The notes under the pieces were generated by a model. The model saw nothing but the letters and a program-made list of their open reading frames with translations. It was not told where the DNA came from and did not search any database. From Prosopocoilus inquinatus (lineage: Eukaryota > Arthropoda > Insecta > Coleoptera > Lucanidae): 64,000 bases of DNA. Below are positions 44,001 to 56,100 of the stretch, piece by piece (positions within the stretch are counted from its first letter, which is position 1; every line of letters starts with the position of its first letter). A program made the position numbers and the translations under genes. The stretch is from assembly GCA_036172665.1 (NCBI GenBank), contig CM069876.1, positions 35,991,001 through 36,055,000 of the forward strand. Reading direction: 5' to 3'.

Positions 44001-47000
44001 TTCGTTTCTGATTTTTTTACAGGCTTCATTTGTTATTTGTTTATTTGTTCCGGTTTTTGAAATCATAAATCGGTGACTTTTTGTTTGTTTTTATTTTTTA
44101 TCTTATTCACCGTTTCGGAGAAAAAAAAAATTATAGGAAACGGTAATTGTCTACTATTTTGTACTTTCGACCGTAACAGGTAACATGTTATACACCTTTT
44201 GGCTACATTTTATCAAGAAGATGACCACATTGCCTGCAAGAAATCTGGCAACCCTGGCCTCTACTAAGGCTTCTTATTTTTTAAAATCTCAGATACGTTA
44301 TTAAAATTAATTGTTCATAAGGCATATCAATAGCTTTCTCCATTCATTCCTGTTAAATTAAGTGAAAAATAAATTAAATTTCTAATTTTTGTACGTCTAT
44401 TATCTAAATGTGAAAATTTCTTAGATTTTTGAGAGAGGTCGGGGAAAACCTGGAAAAGTCATTAAAATAATATCTGATTTTTATTAATCTCATGGTACTG
44501 CTGTAATTATAATTAATGTTTAGTTTATATAACAGAATTGTAAATATTATTTATCAGACAATTTCAAAATACAGCCAATTGGCTGTTTTGGATTTTAATT
44601 AATCTTTCAGGATCTTAAAGCAAAAAGCGAAACACTGAAACTTTGAAGCAATAAGTACAAAATGTTCTAGAAGTTGTCTGAACTATAATATATTTGCAAC
44701 AATAAGAGACGTGTTACATTAAATAATCTTAGTTCAGTTTAGTTTTGCCATTATACCGGGTGTTTGTGAAATAAGTACAGAAATTTAAACCTGTAATACG
44801 TCACCGTAAATGGGAACGATTGAACTTACATGTTCTTAGCAAAAGTTTTACACATTTCTAGAAAATCGCAGTTGAAAAACGGGCAAGAAATAATCGCACG
44901 TCTATGTCTTTGAGGTAGGTCAAGAAAAAGAAATTTTATTGGAGCAAAAAATAGAAGCGCAATCGAGCAGTGACTTTTGCCGAAGTCGAAGTCGAAAGCG
45001 TTTTTTAACGTCGCAATAAGTCGTATTACAGCCGAGAGAAAGAATTTGCTTCATTTTTTATGATTATGACACACTATTTATTGCTTCGTATTCCTTGGGA
45101 CCAACAGTTTAGGTTCTGAAAAGCGATTGAACCAGTTAAATCTAAATATGATTACTATCTACACAGTATTATTGCTTATTAAAATGCCGCAATTCACGAA
45201 CGGCCAGAGAACAGCATTTTAGAGGAGTTGACAGTATTTGCGCAAATCCCGACATGCACACGAAACAAGAGCCACTTTTTCGCCGAGCTCGTTTGTGTGT
45301 CGCTAATGATGAACACCACGTCGAACAATTGTTATAAACATTTCTAAATGTCTAATAGTGGACATTTGTTTGAATGTGATCCTCCACACAGATGATATTC
45401 AGTGAGTGTGTCTTGCGTATTAGTCATTCTCGCAATGTTTACTGTCTATGATCAGAGAAGCAAGTTCCGTAAGTTTTTTTTCTTTGTTATCTCATGAGCG
45501 CCGAATAAGAGACGGATAAAGGAATTTTCTTTTTGTTATACCAATTTTTTTTTGTATTTTTTTCGTATTGTTTGTGCTGTCGGCATACTGTGGTTAAAAA
45601 TTTTGCACTTATTTTGCAAATACCCTGTATTTACAGTGTACGCATTGGCAATACTTTGGTTTATTATTTGCCTGTATTATGATATACGATTTTTTCATGC
45701 ATTTTTACATTTATTACAGGGCACACCGATTGTATGAGAAAGGAAATCACTTTTACAATTGTTAAGCTTCACAATACCCAAGTGTCTAATAGATTTTAAT
45801 TCTTAAAAAAAAATCCCTGTCATTATTTCTCATTGAACAACCAGTTTTGTTTCTTAGTTATTTATCCGTTGAATCCACTAGAAATCGCAAGAAGCACAGG
45901 ACCTAACAGATTTTAATTCCAAAATAATTTTATTGTTATTCAATAACAGGTTGAGGTTTTGTTTCCTTTCTTTTTTTTTATTTGTTGAATCAACTGGAAG
46001 TATTAAGAAGCAAGGGGCTGCCAAAAAAGCGAAGGGAAGTTCGAATCACAACCAAATATTTTATTGTCACCATTGAAACTACCGCAATTTATTCCTTGAT
46101 TTACATTTAACATTTAGCAACAACATCACAGAAGAATAGAGAAGAAAGAAGAACGGAAGAATTTTAATGAAGATTACTTTTTTTTCTAATTTTCATTTAA
46201 ATTAAAATACCAGTTGACAATGCAGATTAAAAATCAAAATATTAATATTTTTTTTTTATTATGTAAAGTCAAGTAAATTCAGCTTTCTTAATCGCAATAG
46301 TTTTTCTTTTGTTTGCTATTGAATTAAACGCAAGAAGAACTGAAGCAAATCTCACAAGAGGACCGTCGTGGAAGAACCGAAGATTTTAGCAGCTGCATTT
46401 CACTCTCGCTGTTATTCTAACAATTATGCATTGCAGGGACATAACGGACACTCTGACATGTCATCGAGAGAATGAAGAGTACGTCGAGAGAATTCGCAGG
46501 GAACTTTTTTTATTATGTAATTACAACAGAACTTTAACCAAGGTAAGTGTCTATTAGTATTCATTAAAAGACTCTCTCAGTCTCAGTTGAGATTAAACAA
46601 ATATTAATATTTCCACCCTCCTTCATTTTCATTTCTTAACAAAAGTTTCGTGTGCTGTTTTGTAGGCAGAAGGAAGGTTTCCTCGCATGCTCTCATTGAA
46701 AAATGTCTTGGCCCGCTATGTAGAACTGGAATACATCGTTCTCTACGCTAGAACGCATGATGGAACAAGGCGAAGTGAACGGGAAGTGGAGAAAAGAGTG
46801 CGGTCCATCCTGTATATGATGCTTTCTAACGTTCACCAACAGCCGGTCGATCATAAACTCCTGCACAAGAGCGTTCTGTTCGTCTTGCAACAAGTAGGCA
46901 CACGCTATTGGGCAGAAGAAAGGATCGTTCACAGATTGAACGTGTAGGTTTAGTTTATCTTCGAGCGGGAATTTTTTTAGTACTTGAGATTAATTTCAGG

Positions 47001-47165
47001 CATGTGTTCCAAAAATACGGCAAGTTTGATGCGATTGTTAAAATTAAAGACAGCAGGGAAGATTTCCTGATAGAACACTTGCGGAACAATGATCCGGATA
47101 TCGCATACCTGAGCGTTGATCCTTTCGAGGATGTCAAGGACTTTGAACAGAACGTCTTCATCAAG
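41093..47165 (+). CDS. N-terminal exons 1-5 of the repeat-protein gene
   Basis: Five exons coding 243 residues. Introns are 66, 5099, 123 and 56 bases. The shortest (46944-46999) fixes the junction NV-HVFQKYGKFDAIV: the donor must be GT at 46944, after AACGT. Charged, leucine-rich segments with regular hydrophobic spacing suggest an all-alpha domain, the only part that looks globular and the best query for homologues. Exon 5 ends VDPFEDVKDFEQNVFIK at 47165 in phase 0 and joins IPEVNANKTNSFG of exon 6. Confidence 0.85.
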
Positions 47166-50100
47166 GTAATTAATTAATAGTAATTAAATGGAATGAAGTT
47201 CGCAGGAATATAGGGTATCTGTCTATGAAAGAATTTAAGGATGATAATGAAACACAGTTTGACACATTTTTTTTATTACATACCTATACAATCCATTCGA
47301 AAATGAAATTGCAATTAAGAAGTCAGCTTCAATCATAATTTTAAATGTGATACATATTCAGTATGGACTGTTGTATTTAACTGTGATTTAAATGGCAAGG
47401 TTTCACATTAGGGCTCAGGTATACATATAATTTATTAAAAACATATTTATTAGTGTCTGTAAATACACTTTTGGAACACATTGGTACTAGGTACAGTTTG
47501 TAACTGACCTGTATTCTTGACAGCACCGAACTTTCTGTATTAATATTTTTTTTTCAGTTTTATGTTTTAAAAGATTCAGCCGCAACATAAATGTGTTGTT
47601 AACTTCAAGTTTTTTTGTACAGTTTTCTGTCTGTGCTCTAGACAGCAAGCAAATATACTTTAAAATAGATTGTTTGGATGAACAACGACTTACTTAATTA
47701 CATGTGACAAAGTTATAAGCAACTGTATGTTCTAATACTGATAAACGAACAAACCTCCAGCTTTCGTTTGAACATTTATGTTTTGTGAGACGAGCAATTT
47801 ATCCAAAAACAAACAATATAATCCGTGATATTAGTAACTTAAGAATAATTTCGATGCCTTAAGTCGTCACAATAAAAACGAGAAAGGAATTTACTATCGT
47901 ACTGCTTTATCTGTGCTTTAAATGTGCTTGAATCACCATAATATATTTATGGGCCAGTTTTTTCTTCTTTTTTCTTTAATTTACATGACTGTTTTAATTC
48001 CAATTATAGATGTGCATTGAATTCTTGTTTTGTCGGCCTCGCATTAAACAATGTTCTGTCTTCATTTCAGAGCTTTTTTTTGGTACAAAACGTTAAAGAG
48101 ATGTCGGAAAATTGCTTTATGGACGTTATTGAACTTGAGTGAGTGAGTAGCTTGAACCGGTGACGTTTGAATTAGTTCATGAACTCTGTCCACTTGTAAA
48201 GTATGTATTTTTTGTTTACATAAATGTTTCACATACTTTTGTTTACATTTATTTCATGTGTTGATTTTTTTCTGCATTTATTACTTATTTATTAACGAAC
48301 AGATAAAACAGCGACGTCCTACGATCGCTTTTTGACCTGACATTACATCGGAATTGCGAATAAATTGGACAAGTCGTTTTTGGTTTGCAGTGGGAATTTC
48401 GAGCTACGTTTCTGCCTGACGAAACGCCAAACAGGGCTGAAACATCTGTACAGAGGCTGCTCGAAGTTTTCACTGCAATCAAAAAAGATTTGCAACAAAA
48501 TTATTTATTAACAATGAAAAATTCATCACTCAGATGGTGCTAAGAAAGTTTGAAATGTAATAGAACTAAAGGAGACTTTAAAGTCACATTCAGATGTTAA
48601 AACAAACGTGAAACGTACTTATTTACGCATCAGAATGTGACTTTAAATTTAAATCTGCTTTGTTCGATTATATTTATGAACCCGGCCCAAGAATCGAACG
48701 ATTCATAGCACGTATATTCGGCTAAAGAAGTGAGGAGAATCTCAGAAAGGAAAATCTGTTACTTACTTTTCTTTATGCTTTTATTTCTTTTTTATTAATC
48801 AAAAGTATAGGTACTTTTGCAGATGATACTAAAAATTATTGAAATGATGAACTATTAAACTGAAGCCCGATCTTTTCCCCTCCTTGTAAATTTACCTACC
48901 CTATAAACTCTTTGGAAACAATAATATAGCCAATACTGTACATATATAACACATTTCAACTGATAGATAAGTTAACCTTTTAATTATTTTAGCCAACTTT
49001 TCATTTGTTCACTTGAGTACAGTAACAGGCAAGAATATGACAGAATATACATATTAAGACGTATTTAGTAAAGCAATCTTGTATTGGGACTTTATGTTGC
49101 TGCCAAAATACAAGAAAATTAATTATAAATTAACGTACTTATTATTAAAAAAATTACTCCGTATTTTACTGTCACTTACTATACATTTCATTATCATTGC
49201 ATCCATGTAGGGATCACGACGAATAGAATTCTATTTTAGTGACGTCACATCGTTTCTAGGCGACTGCTTATTGTACGGTGAGCGTCTTCCGTTGCTAGGC
49301 AACGTGACGTCATAAAAATAGAATTCTATTCGTCGTGATCCCTACACTGGTCTGCTTGAAATCACATGACGTTCTGTAACTTGTTTCAAGTGTCCAATTT
49401 GGTCCAGTTGAAAAGTTCATCAGGTGGCCTTTGTATTTTTGATGAAGCAAGTTTTAAAGTAGACTTCTGCGCAATGTCACTTTTCTAATTTCAGATAGAA
49501 AAAAAAACACTCCGATTAATGTCATCCGTTAAACGTCAATCTTGACGTTTACGAAAGTCATGCCTTTTCGCTCTGTCTTTTTTCGGCAAAAAATTAAAAT
49601 CGACGTCATGAATTTCTCTCTTGAACACTTCGTGGATTTAAAAAACTTGCTCCCTGCGATTTCGATACTTGCTGAGAATTTTCTTTATCGTTGAAACACG
49701 AGTGGCCATGAGTCAGAAGCATCCAGTAATTTATTTTCGAGAAAATTACCGAGTGGCTGACACCTAGCGGAAGTTTTGTGAAAGGCCCTGTAATAAGGAA
49801 AACATTGCAATATTTGGAATAACATTTCACTAACTTCTAAAAAAAATATTAAACTGAATTGTTTGTTTGGTTTGTTTGTGGTGCTTCCAAACTTTTAGCT
49901 TAACAGGAAGGATATGAAACAAATAAAACACTTTAGAAACAAGCTAAAAACTTAATTTTATTACTTACTTAACGCTTCGCAAGCTTGATTGCTTGTTTTA
50001 TCAAAAGTGAATAACGGAATTATTTGTTTCACATCGTTTCTGCAATTCTCACGAGCAAGAACTATACGAAAATAAATTTTAGCATAATAATTTTCATAAG

Positions 50101-53100
50101 ACGAGAGTATTAAGCATTCACTCTTTTTTCTCGCTAAAGCGGGCCGTGTTTTAGTTTCCTTAGGTTGCTTACATGAATTTTGATAGATGCCAGAATCTGA
50201 CATGAAAAATATTGTGACAATGGGCGCGTTCAGTGACGCTCAGCGGCTGAGTTACTTCCTCAGCAATCGTTTGTGATTGGCTCACATTAAGGCAATAGCC
50301 AATCACAAACGACTGCTAAGTAAGCAACTCAGACGGTGAGCGTCTACTGAACGCGCCCATTAGATGCTTTCCATTTGCCACAAATCTTACCTCATATCAG
50401 ATAAACGTCATTTCCGTTGGTATGAACAAGTAAGTTTGAACGGATATAATTAACCTAGCCACAGACCTAGCAACCAATGAGAGTGCTAGAATGGCAAAGT
50501 GGGAGGCAGAAATCTCAGTTCAATCTTACTTGTTCGTGCTAACGGAAATGACGTTTATCTGATCTAAGGTAAAATTAATGACAAAAGCAATGCAGCTAAT
50601 TTCACATTAGTAATCTGACTATACCACAGATTAACTCAGATGCGACACTCTGCGTTCCCGTCTAAACGACATCCACCATTTCGAAATAGGTGTTAGCGAC
50701 TTCAGGTTATTTACTAGTTATTTGGTAGGTTAGATTACTTTATTTTTATTGTGGAATTTACCAAAGTATTATCAGCATTCATTAACAAAATAATTTTAAT
50801 TGTGCTACACGCAAGTGTGCGACTACACTCAACATAGTTGTACACTGTGATGAAGTTAGGAACATCCATCTCCAAATGGTTGAAGGTCAAAAAATTTAAT
50901 CTTCAACATCAAAGGTGCCGCCGCTAAGTGTCGTATCTGGTTAATCTGTGACTATACTGTTTGCTGTACTGCCAAATAAGAAGAAGCACTCATCTGCGAC
51001 GGACTCTGGCATAAATAATGTACTAAAATCAGAGACAAGTCTTTGTATGCATTTTTGAGTTATTTTATTTTATTAGTTTGAATGCAACTTTAAACTTGAT
51101 TCTACGGTAACGTAAAAAACAGAAATAAACAAGCGGACGAATACATCAAAGCAGCAATAATTAACTCGTCGTATTTACAATAAGACGTATTACATGTCCC
51201 AGATTTTTTTGGCGGACGTAGTACAGTTGCGGCCTTTGAAAACTGGTACACTTTGACAAACACAATGTTTCGGCGGTGTAAACTGATCCTAAATCTAAAG
51301 TCTTTTTACGTCACTCAAATCATTCTAAATCCAGCTAAGGATTTGTCAAGTTTGACATTGACATGAAAATGACAGATGAAGGTTTGATTTACACATTACA
51401 AATTTACGAATTTTTGGCATTGATCTCAATTCTCAGCGTACTAGTTTTCAAGGGCCGCAACTATACTTACCACTGCAGTCGAGGTGAAATTGACAATATT
51501 TATCTAATCTTGCTTGCTCTTTCAAAGTCAAATTTAAGCAAAAAAATCTCGTCAATGTTAAATTGACTATATCACCTAACCCTGCTTGCTTATTTTCAAT
51601 GTAAAATTCAAGTGTTGGCGCCAAACTGCACTTCCATTCTTTGCTGAAATATGGCGGAACCAATTAAAAATGCACGCTATTCTGTGAAACTCCAACTAGA
51701 TGGTACCTAGTTTTTCTAAAGATCTTCTAGCTAGAGTCCGGCAGAATCAATTTTGCCAAACCTTGAATTTCTTTCATATTTAAATAAGAATACATACACG
51801 TCTGCATCATAATTCTATGTAGGTACCTAATAATACAAATTCCAAGCTATTTCATGTTTGAAGTTTGTTCTTGCCCGATGAAAATTGTAAGTACAAAGTT
51901 CTGTCCGGTTTAAGATTAAAAAAACTTTGTACTTTATTACAATAGGCGTGTTCTTTTTGCCACAAATCTCATCTCAACTCAAATAAACGTCATTTCCGTT
52001 GGCACGAACAAGTATGAACTGTGATTTCGATCTCCTACTTTGTCACTCGTGCACTCCTATTGGTTGCCAGGTTGAAATACACATTCAAACTTACTTGTTC
52101 GCGCGAACGGAAATGACGTTTATCTGAGTTGAAGTGAGTTTTGCGGTAAAAAGAACACACCTATCATGTTTGTTTACACTCCGTAACAAATCATAGGTAT
52201 GTTCTGCATACGTTACACCTGGCAACGATGTCTAAATTGTACGTCATCATTGTCGATGACGTGCAACGAAACTAAGGAAAACTATGTAAGAAGACTTCAT
52301 TTTCCTTATTTTCTTAACTTGCTTTGTCGCACCTGTTTTAATTAAATAATCAAACCACATCAGTTAATTTCTTTAAGAAGCCGATTGTAAAGAGTGTTTT
52401 TGTAAATCTGGGGTCGAAGTTGGCTACGAAAGTTTATTTGCGGATCATGATCAAAATAACAGTGCAGAGATACGGTAGAGATCACGACAAATTGAATTCT
52501 ATTTTTGTGATTCCACGTTGCCTAGCAATGGCGGACGCTCGCCATCAGGAGAGAGCCAATTCCCATGTAAATTTTTTGTCCACGTAATATGACGTAGTAG
52601 TACTTAGTAACGTATTTATCTGTTGCGATGGCGCCACTATTCTACGCGCGCTTTTTTACACGCCTTTTTAATTTAAATAATTCTTTAGGTCTTCTTCTCT
52701 ACACATTCATTTAAGTAATACGTATATTCTGCAAAGACTCTAATACGCTGTAATATACATTACAAGTCTTTACAGAATATAACGTATTACCTAAATGAAT
52801 GTGTGGAGAAGAAAACCTAAAGAAACGGAAAATCATGCTTAAATTATGATATTTACTAGATTTTAAGCTAATAAAACAAACCACATACTATTCTCAAATT
52901 ACTATATTTAACTGCAAAAGTAACTGCAAGTAATAACACATTATTTGTACATTGTCATTCATGAAGTTCATAATTTATGGAAATGCTTTCAAAATTGCAA
53001 TTCAATACATTCTTTCTTTATCCATACACATTATTTTTCACTTTAAGTGCGAATATCAAAATTACTGCAAATTAATCTTTTTTTTAACAATTTTTATTCA

Positions 53101-56100
53101 GAATACTGTTGACCACCTTTAAATTTTATAAATCAGCTAATCACTCACACATAATAATACTTGTTACACTTTACTAAAATTATTTAAAGTGATTGTTTCA
53201 TGGTTGTAGCTCCTACCTTCTGCACTTTCATTTCTATTAAAATGATGAATTGTCTCGGTAGATAATACGATGTAGGACACAGGTTAAGTCTCCGTATTAA
53301 TTTAATCTTCCTGCATTCATGTTCTGGATACACATATCTGTAACACTTTATATTTTACTGACATTGTTAACTTGGTAAAATAAAAACCTTATTATGAATT
53401 GTTATGATGCTAACGGTAATGCTAACCTTAAATCAGTGTGACGCATACACGTCTTCTTGGATCGAAATTGTCACAGGGCTTCGTTGCCTAAATTAGCAGC
53501 CCTAATTCCAAATTGAAGGAAATTTGGTCTGATTGGAACATGAATTGCATTCAATAACTACACATTTAAATCTTCTTTTGCAGATCTTGCGAGGTCCATT
53601 TTTCTCAAACTCTGTTTATATTAGAGACTATTTTCTGGTCACACAAAAATAATTTAATCATCAACAATGTTTATTTAAGGGACAATTTGATTTAACCCAT
53701 TATGTTTGTGCCAGTTCTTTAATTTACTTAAACGATCACCAACACCGCCATCACTAAAACAATTAACATTGATAACATGTGACATTTGATTCGCGCCAAA
53801 TTTACAATTACTCCTAGCGCCAGCTCTGCGGATAAATACGTTACTAAAACAGCCTGGACAAAAATTTTCAATTGCCAATAAACCTTTCTCCTGCTTGCCA
53901 TACAATATGATGTGACGTCACAAAAATAGAATTCTATATTCCTACGGCTGAGTTAAGTGAATTGTCAAATTGAACGAAATCGTCAAGTCAACGGTCCGAC
54001 TAAACCCTCTGACCAATCACCAATTGAGAAAAGTGACCATGTAGCTTGGTCTGACCACTTGACCGTTCACTTACGCAGCCTGAAACTGTCGTCCAATTTC
54101 ACATTTACACCTAACCTTGCTTTTGAGTGCGATGTTAACAAGGATTCGAGAAATTGTTGGAGGAATTCTTCAAAACAATTGATTCCATCATGAAAAAAAT
54201 TTCTATTCTTGCGAGAACGCCGTTTTAATCGAGAAAATAAAACACTTTATTTCAAAAGTCAAAACAAATGACAGATTTCAAATGGGCGTGTTCTTTATTT
54301 CTTCAAAAATCCTGCTGCATGGCATCAGTTCCATCAAAATCGTTCTTTAATTGTTTGATGGATGACTCAGATTCATTAACAGTCGTTCTTTTATTCGAGT
54401 TGGTTTTCATCAGATGGCATCCAAATTCATCATTCGCTTCATATGAACTGGAACTGTTTGAAAGTTGAAATCTCAAACCTAACCTCGCTTTTTAAACGTG
54501 AGTGAAGGCCAAGTGAAAGTTTTATTCGTTTTATCTGCACTTTTTAAAATTGCTTGCACCCACCGCTTGTGTAAAATGAGATGTCCATAAATAAGTAGGA
54601 ATGTAAAGAAGTTACAAATTCTAGAAAGTGCAGAACAAACCTAAAATTAATTGGAAATTATACTAGTATGTGTATCGTGTTTAGGACAATCCAAGAGTTG
54701 AATGAGATGATCAATTATTTTAAGAACGTAAATAAAATATTTACTCGTTGAGGTTAGACAGAATTTTATCTGAAAGCAAAGCATTCTTTTATTCCTAATC
54801 CATCAGTAGATGACGTCACTGCATCAAGTTCCAACACTGATGCTTTCAACCACAAAATTGCGTTGAAATAAAGAACATGCCCAAAAATTGTGTTGCGTTC
54901 ACGTCACCCCCATTTGGGGCGTTATAATTAAAAAAAACACTCGTCAGTTGAATTTTAAGCTAAAAATTAAATCCGTAATAAGCAGGGATAAGAAATCGGC
55001 CCACTTGTTCCGCGAGCAGTACGAAAATTTAGTATTCGGACTGTATTAGTCCTCGTCCAGAGTAACTTCTGTGAAGTGCGAACGCTCGCACTGTAACCCT
55101 TCTCCTCCCACTCAATAGCAATTTAAATGCATCGGAGCCGCGGAAGGAGGAAGTAGTACATTCGGTGTAAAAAGGGTCCAACACTAAGTGGGCTGAATTC
55201 TTTTCCCTGGTAATAAGCTTTGGCCTTTTGGTTTAAAGATTAACTAGAATTCTACAATCGAGCCTTAGGGCATGGATTAATTTTAAACTTCAGGTTATTT
55301 CTATATCTACAATTTAGGTCCGATTTTTTTCTTCACCTTCTAATAAATTTATCTGCCACATACTATCCTAGAAAATCACTATCGATACAATGGTTTCCAG
55401 GGATATTACCTGGTTGATAAACTTATCAGTAGGTGAAGAAATTTGGCATTAATAAGGCCCGATTTCTTTAGCTACAGATAAATTTATCTGCCAGATAGTA
55501 TCCTCGGAAACTATTATGGATAGAATGGTTTCCATGGATAACGCCTTGCCGATAAATTCATCAGGAGATAAAGAAATCGGGCATAAGGCAATTATTTCTA
55601 TGGGAATAAACCAACGCTTAAAATTAATCCATGATTGAAAGAAATACTGGGCCATACAGATACAAAATGATAAAAATTAAGCAATGTTTAGCAACAATGA
55701 AAGAAATTATGATCTAATGCTACATTAACTTTGCTTCACATTTTCATACGGTTTATTTTATTAACATTTGATTTAATTATTATAACTATTAACTTCTGTT
55801 AAGTAAAACATCAAAACGTACTTTATTTTATAATTCTGTTATTCACATTTACAGTATCGCAATCAAAAGACCAAATAGCCAAATAAGACAGGGCAACTGG
55901 AATTATTTAAACTAAATTGCATTGAACTGAATTAAACAGTCTTGTTAATTAATTTATTAATAGTCAGTTTTTAATTTGCGAATGATAACTAGCAACAGGA
56001 GAAAGTAAATAAATCATAAAAGCTTTGATACTCACTCACACTGGCGTTCCTTAAGCTTGAACTTCCAGTTATTAAATAATCAATTTCTTTTACTTGCTTT

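Larger units (their letters stand above)
41338..46436 (+). other. Intron 2 of the repeat-protein gene (5.1 kb)
   Basis: GTACGC at the donor and ATTGCAG at the acceptor. Contains hAT-like repeat copy 4 (42308-44470), which is split by a 1455-base hAT element (42802-44256). At about 45750-46030, three diverged copies of a 100-120 base block (TAATAGATTTTAATTC, CCTAACAGATTTTAATTCC) occur. The rest is plain AT-rich DNA. The 60-codon frame at 41388-41570 has no support. Confidence 0.7.

Noticed and set aside
53675..53905. 76-codon minus frame with several Cys and Trp, considered as a transposase remnant
   Set aside because: No zinc-binding spacing or catalytic motif could be matched, so it is not annotated as a gene.
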